NCBI GenBank assembly: GCA_903870165.1
Contig: CAIQBW010000030.1
Location: 1 to 58,383 of the forward strand
Reading direction: 5' to 3'
DNA: 58,383 nucleotides
Source of the DNA: an uncultured Methylophilaceae bacterium
GTDB lineage: Bacteria; Pseudomonadota; Gammaproteobacteria; Burkholderiales; Methylophilaceae
The notes under the pieces are model-generated. The model was not told the DNA's origin and made no database searches. It saw only the letters and a program-made list of their open reading frames with translations. Below, piece after piece: positions 20,046 to 30,500 of the stretch; within the stretch, counting starts at the first letter, position 1, and every line of letters starts with the position of its first letter. A program made the translations under genes and the position numbers.

Positions 20046-20963
20046 ATGGCAATTCAATGGTATCCAGGTCACATGACCCAAGCGCGCAAAAAAGCCGAAG
20101 AGACAATGGAGTTCACTGACGTTGTCATCGAGGTGTTGGATGCACGCGTGCCAATGGCCAGCCATAACCCAATGATTGATGAAATGCGTTTATTTCGTCA
20201 ACGCCCACAGCTTAAAATTCTTAACAAAACTGACTTAGCTGACCCTGCTGTCACACAAGCATGGCTTAACTATTACAACAAACAGCCCAATGTCAAAGCA
20301 GTGGCTATTTCATGTAAAAAACCGGGCGACGCCGCAAGAATTCCCAAACTCTGTGCCGCACTTGCACCGCATAGGGATTCACCCATCAAACCGCTACGCA
20401 TGATGATTATGGGCATTCCAAACGTTGGTAAATCGACGTTTATGAACGCCCTACTTAATCGCCGCGTTGCTAAAGTAGGTGATGAGCCTGCCGTAACAAA
20501 ATCACAACAACGCTTTGAACTCAGCCCACTCATGAGCATTACTGACACCCCTGGCATGATGTGGCCAAAAATTCAGTACGAATCAGATGGCTTTATGCTT
20601 GCTGCAAGCCATGCGATTGGTCGTAACGCTGTCATTGACGAAGATGTTGCCATTTTCCTTGCTGATAACTTACTCAAACGCTATCCAGCCTTGATAGCCA
20701 GCCGCTACAAAGTAGACGTGACTGGCATGGATGGTATTGATTTACTCGAGGCCATCGCAAAACGTCGCTCTTACAAGTTAAAAGCGGGCGAATGGGATAT
20801 GGAAAAAACTGCGGTGACTTTCTTAACTGAATATCGCGCGGGGACTATTGGTCGAATTAGTCTAGAAACGCCAGCCAGTCGCCAAGCAATGATGGATGCG
20901 AATAAAAAGGTGGTGGAAGAACCTAAGGAAGATAATGAAAAGGATGCTGAAAAAGACCATTAA
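20046..20963 (+). CDS. rbgA: Ribosome biogenesis GTPase RbgA/YlqF
   Basis: A 305-aa circularly permuted GTPase. The opening MAIQWYPGHMTQARKKA is the family signature. G4 (LNKTDL) precedes G1 (GIPNVGKSTF) and G3 (DTPGMMWP), showing the permuted order. It assists a late step of 50S subunit assembly. The extreme C-terminus is a short charged tail rich in Glu and Lys. GAGGATTT is the ribosome site before ATG. It stands alone, divergent from the methyltransferase/hrpA pair. Confidence 0.94.
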   Translation: MAIQWYPGHMTQARKKAEETMEFTDVVIEVLDARVPMASHNPMIDEMRLFRQRPQLKILNKTDLADPAVTQAWLNYYNKQPNVKAVAISCKKPGDAARIPKLCAALAPHRDSPIKPLRMMIMGIPNVGKSTFMNALLNRRVAKVGDEPAVTKSQQRFELSPLMSITDTPGMMWPKIQYESDGFMLAASHAIGRNAVIDEDVAIFLADNLLKRYPALIASRYKVDVTGMDGIDLLEAIAKRRSYKLKAGEWDMEKTAVTFLTEYRAGTIGRISLETPASRQAMMDANKKVVEEPKEDNEKDAEKDH

Positions 20964-20974
20964 GAGGAATAGTT

Positions 20975-21226
20975 TTATTTTTTCACAAGCTGTTTACTAA
21001 ACTCAATATCTAGCTTACTTACCCGCTTCACGACTTGCGGTCCAAAGCCATTCACAAACACTACAAAATCATCCATGGTCATGGGCTCACATAGCTTAAT
21101 TGATACGCCATTTTCACTAGGCTGAGAGAGCCAAAACAAGCCTTTACCGTTAGTACCCATCGAATAGTTTTGCTCGCCACGTTTATTGAGGCGCTCTACC
21201 GCACTACTCGCTTTCGTTGATCTCAT
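20975..21226 (-). CDS. Conserved hypothetical small protein
   Basis: An 83-aa protein that I do not recognise. It is basic at the N-terminus (MRSTKASSAVERLNKRGEQ) and contains SMGTNGKGLFWLSQP and a DDFVVFVNGFGP segment, with no signal peptide or membrane helix. I place the start at ATG 21224-21226 because an AAGGGAAC ribosome site lies just upstream; the longer reading would overlap the MEKHLA gene. It follows that gene by 26 bp and is probably cotranscribed. Confidence 0.65.
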   Translation of the reverse strand: MRSTKASSAVERLNKRGEQNYSMGTNGKGLFWLSQPSENGVSIKLCEPMTMDDFVVFVNGFGPQVVKRVSKLDIEFSKQLVKK

Positions 21227-21252
21227 GATGTTCCCTTGATTTGATAAAGCAC

Positions 21253-21732
21253 TTATAGCGCTTGCCAAGCCTTGATAATGACGGCTTGTCCAAGCACTTG
21301 TTTTGGCAACTTAACATCTACCAAATTCCACACTGTCGCTTGTTCGATTAAAAAGCGAGTACCGTCCTTGGCAATTCGAACACCCGAATAGTTTTCAATA
21401 AACCCATGGCTTGAAACCTGATACAAAAACTCAGCCCGCGCTTCACGTAACATAGGCTCGGCAGAATATCTTGAGGGTAAACCCAGCATGTCTTCTGGCA
21501 ACATCTTAAACAAAGCTAAGGCTTGATGGTTGGCATAATTAAACATCGGATCATCGCCCGTTTGATGTGATGCGATAGCAAAAGGTGCATGCATTAAAGC
21601 TTTTACCTCATCGCTAACATCTTCAATCAATGGTTTTCTTGTCCAATGTTGATAACTGGTTATCAACAAATGGCTATGATGGGCCAAGAATGCGGCTTGA
21701 CCATAATCATCTAAAAGTGGATTGGATTGCAT
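21253..21732 (-). CDS. MEKHLA (PAS-like) domain protein
   Basis: A 159-aa single-domain protein of the MEKHLA family, a PAS-related fold. The region from FNYANHQALALFKM through LPSRYSAEPMLREARAEFL to NYSGVRIAKDGTRFLIEQATVWNLVD matches the family pattern closely. MEKHLA domains occur in plant HD-ZIP III proteins and in stand-alone bacterial proteins; a ligand or sensory role is suspected but not established. No partner sensor kinase is adjacent. Confidence 0.8.
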   Translation of the reverse strand: MQSNPLLDDYGQAAFLAHHSHLLITSYQHWTRKPLIEDVSDEVKALMHAPFAIASHQTGDDPMFNYANHQALALFKMLPEDMLGLPSRYSAEPMLREARAEFLYQVSSHGFIENYSGVRIAKDGTRFLIEQATVWNLVDVKLPKQVLGQAVIIKAWQAL

Positions 21733-21835
21733 GGCGCAAACTATGCCACGATTTGATAGCTAATGTTAGTCTTAAAAGTTAAAATTGCAGAGCTGAACTA
21801 AAACGCAAGCGTCTTTCTTAATACTAAAAGCTCTA

Positions 21836-23845
21836 ATGTTAAACACCCTCAACGCCCCACAGCGCGAAGCCGTAAAATATCTTGATGGTCCCTTGCTCGT
21901 GCTGGCTGGTGCTGGTAGCGGCAAAACACGCGTGATCACTCAAAAAATCGCTTACCTGATTCAAGAATGCGGCTTTGCGCCAAGAGAGATTGCTGCAATT
22001 ACGTTTACCAATAAAGCCGCGCGTGAGATGCAAGAGCGCGTCAGCCAACTGCTGGCTGGGGTCAACACGAAAGGCTTAACCATTGCGACCTTTCACTCGT
22101 TAGGCATGCAGATATTGCGTCAAGAGGCAGAAATATTAGGCTATAAAAAACAATTCTCGATTTTGGATTCATCAGACAGTTTTAAGATTTTGTCAGACAT
22201 ATTAGCAACCACAGACAAACAACTCTTACGCAAAACGCAGTGGCAAATCTCTAGTTGGAAAAACGCATTTTTAACGCCAGACCAAGCCAAAGCAAATGCA
22301 GATGAAGAACTGACCCATGCGGCGGCTAAGGTATATCAAATTTATCAGCAAACGCTTAAAGCTTATCAAGCAGTCGATTTTGACGACTTAATTAAACTAC
22401 CTGTAGCGCTTTTTGAACAACATCCAGAAGTTCTCAATAAATGGCAGCACAAGCTTAAATACTTACTTATCGACGAATACCAAGACACCAATACCTGCCA
22501 ATATAAATTGGTAAAACTGCTCACAGGCATTGAAGGCAACTTCACTGCGGTGGGTGACGATGACCAAGCGATTTACGGTTGGCGAGGGGCTGATGTTGAG
22601 AACCTAAGGCAACTTACACAAGATTTCACACGCTTAAAAGTGATTAAGCTCGAGCAAAACTATCGTTCTACAGTGCGTATTTTGCGTGCAGCCAACCAAG
22701 TGATTTCCAACAATCCAAAGCTGTTTGAGAAAAAGCTTTGGAGCGAGCTTGGCACAGGCGATTTAATTCAAGTGAGCGCCGCACGCGATGATGAGCATGA
22801 GGCTGAATCCGTGGTGATGAAGTTGATGGCGCATAAGTTTGAAAACCGCACCACCTATGCGGACTTCGCGATTTTGTATCGTGGCAACCATCAAGCACGC
22901 ATATTCGAACAACATCTACGTAACCATAAAATCCCTTACACCATCTCAGGCGGGCAATCATTTTTTGATAAAGCAGAGATTAAAGATTTGGTTAGCTATT
23001 TACGCCTGATTGCGAATGAAGATGATGATCCTGCTTTTATCCGCGCAGCCACTACCCCTAAAAAAGGTATCGGCAATACTACGCTAGAGCGCCTCGGGGA
23101 ATACGCAAGTTTACATAAGATATCTTTATTTGCCGCTGCATTTGAAGGTGAGTTTCAGCGCGAACTTGGCGGGCGACAATTAGATGACTTGCTCACTTTC
23201 TGCCAATACATTAATAAACTTCAAGACCGTGCGACTAAAGATCCTGCGGGCGAAGTGCTCAATGACATGCTCACCGCCATTCAGTATGAGGCGTTCTTAT
23301 ACGACTCAGAAGAACCGCGCTCAGCAGAGGCTAAATGGAAAAACGTATTGGACTTTGTGGGCTGGCTAACAAAAAAAGGTGAGGACAATGGCGATGGAGA
23401 AACACGTGATTTGCTTAATCTGACGCAAATGGTTGCGCTGATGAGCATGCTGGAAGGCCGCGAAGACGGTGAGCCGGATGCGGTTAAACTATCGACACTC
23501 CATGCTGCTAAAGGGTTGGAATTCGGACACGTATTTTTAATTGGGGTGGAAGAAGGCATTTTGCCGCACCGTGAAAGCGTCGATAACGACAAAATCGAGG
23601 AAGAGCGACGCTTAATGTATGTGGGTATCACACGCGCACAAAAATCACTGAACATTTCTTGGTGCAAAAAACGTAAGCGTGCGGGCGAAACTGAAGTTTG
23701 CGAACCCAGCCGTTTTATTGAAGAACTGCCTTCAGACGATATCCGCCATTTTGGCAATTCAAATGCAGACCCCGCAGCCAGCAAAGAACATGGCAAAGAA
23801 CGCATGGCGCAAATTCGCGCCATGCTCGGCCAAAACTCAAGTTAA
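21836..23845 (+). CDS. rep: ATP-dependent DNA helicase Rep
   Basis: A 669-aa SF1A 3'-to-5' DNA helicase. Motifs in order: Q-motif LNAPQREAV, Walker A LAGAGSGKTRVI, Ia AITFTNKAAREM, II LLIDEYQDTN, III VGDDDQAIYGWRGA, IV EQNYRS, V TLHAAKGLEF, VI LMYVGITRA. The length of about 670 aa and the sequence of motif III fit Rep rather than UvrD (about 720 aa). Rep removes protein blocks ahead of replication forks. The gene is followed after 26 bp by uup. Confidence 0.93.
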   Translation: MLNTLNAPQREAVKYLDGPLLVLAGAGSGKTRVITQKIAYLIQECGFAPREIAAITFTNKAAREMQERVSQLLAGVNTKGLTIATFHSLGMQILRQEAEILGYKKQFSILDSSDSFKILSDILATTDKQLLRKTQWQISSWKNAFLTPDQAKANADEELTHAAAKVYQIYQQTLKAYQAVDFDDLIKLPVALFEQHPEVLNKWQHKLKYLLIDEYQDTNTCQYKLVKLLTGIEGNFTAVGDDDQAIYGWRGADVENLRQLTQDFTRLKVIKLEQNYRSTVRILRAANQVISNNPKLFEKKLWSELGTGDLIQVSAARDDEHEAESVVMKLMAHKFENRTTYADFAILYRGNHQARIFEQHLRNHKIPYTISGGQSFFDKAEIKDLVSYLRLIANEDDDPAFIRAATTPKKGIGNTTLERLGEYASLHKISLFAAAFEGEFQRELGGRQLDDLLTFCQYINKLQDRATKDPAGEVLNDMLTAIQYEAFLYDSEEPRSAEAKWKNVLDFVGWLTKKGEDNGDGETRDLLNLTQMVALMSMLEGREDGEPDAVKLSTLHAAKGLEFGHVFLIGVEEGILPHRESVDNDKIEEERRLMYVGITRAQKSLNISWCKKRKRAGETEVCEPSRFIEELPSDDIRHFGNSNADPAASKEHGKERMAQIRAMLGQNSS

Positions 23846-23871
23846 CAGCGCAAATTTATTAGAAAGCATTC

Positions 23872-25782
23872 ATGCCTCACATTACCTTAGATAACGCATC
23901 CCTTGCTTTTGGCCATCATGCCTTATTAGACAAAACCTCGTTCCAGCTTGATCCAGGTGAACGTGTTGGACTAATTGGTCGCAATGGCGCAGGCAAATCC
24001 AGTTTGCTTAAAGTCATTGCTGGCGAAACCAAACTCGATGATGGAAATGTTTGGCGAGCGACTTCGGTCCGTATCGTTTATGTACCACAAGAGCCAATCT
24101 TGGATCCTAAGCACACAGTGTTCGAAGCCGTGGCAGAAGGCTTGGGAGATATGCAACAAATCTTAGTGGATTACCATGAGGTGACACACAGTATGGGCGC
24201 AGCAGATGCTGACATTGATGCGCTCATGGAAAAAATGCAAAAGTTGCAACATGAGTTAGACGCTAAAAATGGCTGGGGGATGCAAGCCAAAGTTGAAACT
24301 GTGCTGAGCAAGTTAAGTTTGAACCCTGACACGCCCGTTGCTTCCCTCTCTGGTGGATGGCGTAAACGCGTTGCTCTAGGACGCGCATTGGTAGCTGACC
24401 CTGAGGTGTTGCTGTTAGACGAGCCTACCAACCATTTAGACTTGGAGGCAATTCAATGGCTAGAAGAATTACTTCTCAACTTTAACGGTGGTGTGTTGTT
24501 CATTACGCATGACAGACGCTTCCTAAATCGACTCTCTACTCGAATTGTAGAGTTGGATCGTGGCAAATTAACGGATTTTATCGGCAATTACGAGAACTAT
24601 CTCATCAAGAAAGAGGAACTTTTGGCAGTAGAAGCAACGCATGCTGCAAAATTCGACAAGGTTCTTGCCCAAGAAGAAGCATGGATACGCCAAGGCATTA
24701 AAGCTCGCCGCACTCGTAACGAAGGTCGTGTGCGCCAATTAGAAAAGTTGCGCTTAGAACGCGCCGCCAGACGAGAACGTCAAGGCAACGTAAAACTATC
24801 ATTAGACGCTGGCGAACGCTCTGGCAAGCTAGTGGCTGAGCTTGATAACGTGATCAAATCCTACGGTGACCGCACCCTAATTAAAGGCTTCACCACACGC
24901 ATTATGCGTGGTGACCGCATTGGATTACTTGGCCCTAACGGCATTGGTAAAACTACGCTCTTAAAACTCATACTGGGTGAAGAAGAAGCGGATTCAGGTA
25001 CGATTCAACGTGGCACCAATATGAACGTAGCTTACTTTGACCAAATGCGCGAGCAGTTAGATGAAGAGGCTACACTAGCTGACACCATCAGCCCAGGTTC
25101 AGACTTTGTCGAAATCGGTAACGAACGCAAGCACGTCATTAGCTATTTGGAAGACTTTCTATTTCCACCACAACGTTCACGCTCACCGGTTAAGTCTCTT
25201 TCTGGTGGTGAACGTAACCGATTGTTGCTAGCGCGTTTGTTTGCACGACCATCGAATGTATTGGTGCTTGACGAACCGACCAACGATTTGGATATCGACA
25301 CTTTGGAGTTATTGGAAAGCTTACTGCAAGACTTCCCTGGCACCCTATTCTTAGTGAGCCATGACCGTGCATTTTTAGAAAACACCGTCACACAAGTGAT
25401 TGCATTTGAAGGCAACGGCCAACTCACGGAATTTGGGGGCGGCTACGATGACTGGCTTCGCTTTACTGAACAACGTACTAGCGCCGTCAATAGTGTAACG
25501 AAAGCGAAAGTACCTGAACAAAAACAAGTAGCGACAAGCGCAAAGCCAGTTAAAGCAAAATTAAGCTACAAAGAACAAGTTGAGCTTGCCGAACTACCAG
25601 AAAAAATCGAGAAAATTGAAACTGAAATCACCTCAATTAATACGGCATTGGCAGATCCTGAAATCTACAAAAACGACTTAGAAAAAGCGACTGCATTACA
25701 AATTAATCTAACTGAGCTCGACAAGTCTCTTTTAAATACGATTGCACGGTGGGAAGAGCTGGAAAGCAAAAATACGGGTTAG
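23872..25782 (+). CDS. uup: ABC-F ATPase Uup
   Basis: A 636-aa soluble protein with two ABC domains in tandem. Walker A sequences are GRNGAGKSSLL (about 37) and GPNGIGKTTLL (about 357). Signatures LSGGWRKRVALGRAL and LSGGERNRLLLARLF are each followed by LLLDEPTNHLD or LVLDEPTNDLD. A charged linker and a C-terminal coiled-coil domain (about 560-636) mark Uup. ABC-F proteins act on the ribosome; Uup is also linked to suppression of transposon excision and to branched DNA. Island 1 is inserted 16 bp after its stop codon. Confidence 0.94.
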   Translation: MPHITLDNASLAFGHHALLDKTSFQLDPGERVGLIGRNGAGKSSLLKVIAGETKLDDGNVWRATSVRIVYVPQEPILDPKHTVFEAVAEGLGDMQQILVDYHEVTHSMGAADADIDALMEKMQKLQHELDAKNGWGMQAKVETVLSKLSLNPDTPVASLSGGWRKRVALGRALVADPEVLLLDEPTNHLDLEAIQWLEELLLNFNGGVLFITHDRRFLNRLSTRIVELDRGKLTDFIGNYENYLIKKEELLAVEATHAAKFDKVLAQEEAWIRQGIKARRTRNEGRVRQLEKLRLERAARRERQGNVKLSLDAGERSGKLVAELDNVIKSYGDRTLIKGFTTRIMRGDRIGLLGPNGIGKTTLLKLILGEEEADSGTIQRGTNMNVAYFDQMREQLDEEATLADTISPGSDFVEIGNERKHVISYLEDFLFPPQRSRSPVKSLSGGERNRLLLARLFARPSNVLVLDEPTNDLDIDTLELLESLLQDFPGTLFLVSHDRAFLENTVTQVIAFEGNGQLTEFGGGYDDWLRFTEQRTSAVNSVTKAKVPEQKQVATSAKPVKAKLSYKEQVELAELPEKIEKIETEITSINTALADPEIYKNDLEKATALQINLTELDKSLLNTIARWEELESKNTG

Positions 25783-25798
25783 CTCAAATAATTTTTGG

Positions 25799-25815
25799 CC
25801 CGACACGAATCGAAC
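25799..25815. repeat. Left attachment site of island 1 (tRNA-Arg 3' fragment)
   Basis: CCCGACACGAATCGAAC is identical to the T-arm/acceptor segment of tRNA-Arg at 37396-37412, in the same orientation. Similarity stops sharply on both sides, so it is an attachment-site duplicate and not a functional tRNA. Confidence 0.93.
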
Positions 25816-25867
25816 TTTAAATTTAAATTATTGTATTAAATGAATATAATTAATTATAGTTTTATAA

Positions 25868-25890
25868 ATACCGTCAAATATACCGTCAAA
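25868..25890 (+). repeat. Two direct copies of the island-1 box ATACCGTCAAA
   Basis: ATACCGTCAAA starts at 25868 and again at 25880, a 12-bp period, 53 bp inside the left attachment site. The same core recurs beside the island-1 integrase at the other end. Likely arm-type integrase or excisionase sites. Confidence 0.75.
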
Positions 25891-25930
25891 AATCATCGTT
25901 ACTAAGTTAAAACACATATCACACAGATAA

Positions 25931-25951
25931 AGCCCACCTTTTAGGTGGGCT
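25931..25951 (-). terminator. Terminator after the truncated autotransporter
   Basis: Hairpin AGCCCACCT / AGGTGGGCT with a 3-nt loop, 28 bp after the barrel fragment stop codon on the minus strand. It resembles the hairpin after the paralogous gene (27470-27492), so gene and terminator were probably duplicated together. Confidence 0.75.
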
Positions 25952-25978
25952 AATTTAATTACTTGTCTCAGGTGTTAC

Positions 25979-26956
25979 TTAGAAGCCAGCAGTGTATGTC
26001 ACCATCAATGAAGTTGCGTTAATCGATGTAAATGCTTGTTCACTCCACACCAATTTAGCTCCAACACTTTGTCTCTCACTGATGTTGTAATAAGTACCAA
26101 CAGATGCCGTGGCTCTAGTAAGGTTAACATTGCCATTGAATGCAATTGGAGTTAGCCCCCCAAGTCCAGTTGCCACATAAGTGCCATCATTGTGATTAAG
26201 GTCTTGCTCTAAACCAAGACTTCCATATGCCACAAACCGTTCACCAAGTGGCTTGCTCACTTTAGTGCCCAACATTGCGGTGATTAGCTTTTGCGTCAAT
26301 GCACTATAAGTCAGTGGGGTTGTTACGCTATCAGAGCCTGATTCGGTATAAGCATCTGCATTAATCTTAGTGTAACGAATGCCTGCATAAGGACTTAAGG
26401 TAATGTTATTGTTCATTGCCATAGCATAGCTACCAACCAAGGCAGCACCAAAGCTATCCAAGCTTGTTTTACCAGTGCCTGGTTCTGACGAACCAATTAC
26501 TTGACGAGTGACTTTCATGTCCTTATCTGCATAACCTGCAGAAGCTCTTACTTGAAAGCCTAAGCCATCTTCATTCGCATTCCAAACTGCAAAAGCACCA
26601 AAGGCTGGAACACCATTGTTTAGATGCAGACCTGTTGCATTACTGGTATTAAGGTTCTTGTCTAAATAGCCACCAACACGAAAATTGTCATTAAAACGAT
26701 AAGCTAAAGTTAGTGTTCCTGAAGTTGTGTCGTTATTTACTCCCCCAGAAATATAATTCTGGGTACCTGACACAGAAGCACAAATGTTGTAAACATCAAA
26801 TATCGTGCAATCATTAGTTAGGTTTGTATTTAAGGCTACTGATTGAAGAATGAATGCTGTTTGCATATGTTCTGCAGAATTATTTAGCGATGCAGTCGTA
26901 TCTAATAGTGTTGGTCCGCACAATCTCAAAGCTCCTTGTAAGTAATAAAACCGCAT
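25979..26956 (-). pseudogene. Truncated autotransporter: beta-barrel without signal peptide or passenger
   Basis: The readable frame of 325 aa contains only the type V secretion translocator barrel (from about SLNNSAEHMQ to the terminal TAGF). It is clearly paralogous to the barrels ending 27516-31298 and 38936-40585; shared blocks include EPGTGKTSLDS, YAGIRYTKINADAYTES and TPLTYSALTQ. The 5' end of the frame overlaps the last ten codons of the GNAT gene, its ATG has no ribosome site, and there is no signal peptide, so the barrel could not be exported as it stands. The closing aromatic residue (F) expected for outer-membrane assembly is kept. Most likely a remnant whose passenger was lost at the GNAT junction. 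Confidence 0.75.
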
Positions 26957-27363
26957 TTATTGTAGCCTAGTTTATTATATAGTCGTAAAGCGGAATTCTC
27001 GGAAATTTCTGCACTAGAGGACAGATTAATTTCTTGACACTCTTTTTCAACACAGAACGTCTCGAAGTCTCTGATGAGTCTAAAAGCACATAGCGTTCTT
27101 GTTCGATACTCTGGCAAAATATAAAGTGCTAAATCTAAGCCAATTTTAGTTCTTGAAAACCATAGTTCTTGAATAAATCCTATAAAAAATCCTGTAATAA
27201 CACCATTCACTTTCGAATAGGCACAATATGTATTGGGGTGTTCGAGCAAACCCAAAACTTTCTCATCTGAAAATATTAAATCTTTATAACGGGATTCTTC
27301 ATGCATTCTTTTACCAAACTCTAATGCAACTGATTTTAATGAAGACTCATAATGAACAATCAT
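26926..27363 (-). CDS. GNAT-family N-acetyltransferase
   Basis: A 145-aa protein of the GNAT type. The acetyl-CoA binding region corresponds to LYILPEYRTRTLCAFRLIRDFE (the R/Q-x-x-G-x-G/A loop is degenerate), and the typical C-terminal SENSALRLYNKLGYNKCGF is present. The opening (FGKRMHEESRYKDLIFSDEKV) resembles small phage-encoded acetyltransferases. The substrate is unknown. Its 3' end runs directly into the truncated barrel, marking a recombination joint. Confidence 0.78.
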   Translation of the reverse strand: MIVHYESSLKSVALEFGKRMHEESRYKDLIFSDEKVLGLLEHPNTYCAYSKVNGVITGFFIGFIQELWFSRTKIGLDLALYILPEYRTRTLCAFRLIRDFETFCVEKECQEINLSSSAEISENSALRLYNKLGYNKCGFITYKEL

Positions 27364-27469
27364 AAAACATCTCTCTTTAGACTTTTATTGTGAAGGGGAA
27401 AATCTTTCACGATTAGATTATGGTGTTAGACCCGGTCATATATTTTTATAAAAAAATTATAACGTAAAA

Positions 27470-27492
27470 AAGCCCACGTCTTAGGTGGGCTT
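27470..27492 (-). terminator. Terminator after the large autotransporter
   Basis: On the minus strand an AAGCCCACC...GTGGGCTT hairpin is followed by TTTTTTACG, 23 bp after the stop codon. A good Rho-independent terminator, and a near copy of the one at 25931-25951. Confidence 0.8.
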
Positions 27493-27515
27493 AATTATTG
27501 ACTAGTTTGGTTTGT

Positions 27516-30500
27516 TTAGAAACCAATCGTGTAATTCACATAAGCAGTGGCTGAGCCAGTGCTTTGGAACGGCATCTGCTGGTAATAAAAGTCAGCCGAA
27601 ATACGTTGGTTCTTAACAGGCATATAGTAAGCACCAAAACTTGCCACAGGACGAGTACGTTTGATGCTGTTGTTGAAGTTTTCACTGGTAAGGTCAGCTA
27701 TCCCTGTTGCAGTTAATTTATCAACCTGGTGATGAAGGTCTTGTTCAATACCAAAGCTGCCTGTGAGGTTCACTTTTTCAGCAAGTTGGTGGTTGAGCTT
27801 AACGCCTACCAGTGCTGTTGTTGAGCGGTCTGCAAGGGATGCATAAGTGAGCGGTGCCGTTACCCCTGCTGATGTTTGCTCTGTGTAGCCGTCCTTTTTG
27901 ATACTTGTGTAACGAAGTGCAGCGTATGGACGAACAAGCGTCTTATCTTCATTAGCAAGGAAGGCATAACTTAATTCACCCACATAGCTTTGGGTATTAA
28001 GGGTTGTTTTACCTGTACCAGCTTCTGAAGTCTCAACCGCATCACGTGTTGTGGTCACATCTTTGTCTTGGTATGCATTGGCAATTTTCACTTGATAACC
28101 CAAGCGGTCTTCCTTTTGATTCCAGACGGCAAATACACCCATCAAAGGATTGGCATTGGAGATATGCACACCAGAGACGGTTTTGTTATTGATGTTCTGA
28201 TTTAAGAATCCGCCAATACGAATATTTGGTGATACCTTATAGCCCGCAACCACAACTGTAGAAGTCATGTTGCCACTTGGATTATCTACATAAGTTTGTT
28301 GACCACCCACAGACACACAAACACCCTTCTCATCAAACAAGTCACATTCATAGGTGTTCATGTTGGCAAAATTGGTAGCGATTGTCTGGGAAGAAAAAAC
28401 ACTTCGGATATTCCGTGCTAGAGAATGCAAAGAGTGTTGCGTTTGGGAGAGGGATACCCCTGTAAAGCTTAGATTCCAATTCTCACTCCCAGGCGTCATG
28501 TTTGTCTCCGTAAGCGTCCAATTCATATTGTCATAAGAACCGTTTAGGCCACTAACTTTAGTACTACTAATACCACTCAATACGCCTGTGTAAAGACGAT
28601 TTGTGATATTACTACCCGCAAAGATGTCAAAAGTGGTCGAAGTCGAAGAGCTTCCATCAGTGTTAAGCTGACCGTAATGGGTAGGGCTATTAATAATAAT
28701 GTTGTAATTAATAGGAAGATCTCCACTGAAGGTCAACGCTTTAGTAGTTGGTTTGAGACCATTACCCCCTTGGGCATTATTGAGTGTTTCAATAAGACCT
28801 TGGTTTACAATACCGTAAGCATTACCAGCTCCCCCAGTAATGCTGCCATTGTTTGTCAGGGTAGTAATTGTGTTGCTGTTGATTATACCAGCACCACCTA
28901 CGCCACCGTTACCAGCGTAATAACCATTACCACCAGCACCACCAGCACCACCAGTTATGCTGCCATTGTTTGTCATAGTGGCAATTGTGTTGCTGTTGCT
29001 AATACCAGCACCACCACCACCACCAACACCAACACTAGCACCACCAGAAAAATAACCAACACCACCAGTACCGCCACCTCCACCAATGATGCTGCCATTG
29101 TTTGTCATAGTGGTAATTGTGTTGCTGTTTCTAATACCAGCACCACCAGCACCACCAGCACCATAACCAGCACCATAACCAACACCACCAGTGCCGCCAC
29201 CTCCACCAATGATGCTGCCATTGTTTGTCAGAGTGGCAATTGTGTTGCTGTTGCTAATACCACCACCACCTCCTCCTCCATCACCCCCTACAGAACCTCC
29301 TCCGCCATTACCTCCTTGGCCACCTGTAATACTGGCGTTATTGGTTAATGTGGTGATGGTGCCTGTGTTATTAATGCCCGCACCACCGTATTTACCATTA
29401 CTACCATCACTATTACCAGCACCGCCAGTACCACCAATTCCACCAGTGACGCTGCCATTGTTTGTCAGAGTGGTAATTGTGTTGCTGTTGCTAATACCAG
29501 CACCACCAGCGCCAGCAGCGCCAGCAAAATAACCAGAACGGCCAGAACCACCACTTCCACCAGTGATACTGCCATTGTTTGTTAGAGTAGTAATTGTGTT
29601 GCTGTTTCTAATACCAGCACCACCAGCACCACCAGCGCCATAAATAGGACCGCCAGTACCGCCACTTCCACCAGTGATGCTGCGATTGTTTGTCAGAGTG
29701 GCAATTGTGTTGCTGTTGGTAATACCTGCTCCACCTTCGCCACCTTCGCCACCGTCACCACCAGCACCATCACCAGCAGCACCACCAGCAGCACCTCCAG
29801 CACCTCCATTGATATTGCCATTATTTATAAGAGTCGATATGGTGCCAAAATTGTTAATCCCTGCACCACCTCCGCCACCGTTACCACCGTTACCAGCGGA
29901 ATAACCATTAGCACCATTACCACCAGCACCACCATTGATATTGCCATTATTGATAAGAGTCGATAAGGCGCCAGAATTGTTAATCCCTGCACCACCTCCG
30001 CCACCTCCGCCACCGTTACCACCGTTACCACCGTTACCACCGTTACCACCGTTACCACCAGTGATAGTGACATTATTGGTTAAAGTTCCAATCGTGCCGC
30101 TATTGTAAATCCCTGCACCACCTCCGCCACCGTAACCAGGGTAATACCCATTACCACCATTACCACCAGCACCACCATTGATATTGCCATTATTGATCAG
30201 AGTCGATAAGGTGCCCCTATTGTTAATCCCTGCACCACCTCCGCCACCGTTACCAGCGTAATAACCGTCACCAACATTACCACCGTTACCACCGTTACCA
30301 CCAGTGATAGTAGCTTTATTGGTTAAGCTTCCAATCGTGACGCTATTGTAAATCCCTGCACCACCTAAGCCACCGTAACCAGCGTAATAACCATTACCAC
30401 CATTACCACCGTTACCACCAGTGATAGTAGCTTTATTGGTTAAGGTTCCAATCGTGCCGCTATTGAAAATACCTGCACCACCTTCGCCACCGTTACCAGC

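Noticed and set aside
23281-23823. 180-aa minus-strand frame
   Set aside because: Antisense shadow of rep.
25799-25815. tRNA gene at the left end of island 1
   Set aside because: Only the 3' T-arm/acceptor portion matches; it is an attachment-site duplicate.
28677-29348. Ser/Thr-rich and Pro-rich open frames on the plus strand across 28.7-29.9 kb
   Set aside because: They are antisense readings of the Gly-rich autotransporter repeats. GGN/GGA codons read backwards give Pro and Thr/Ser runs; there is no ribosome site and no independent protein pattern.
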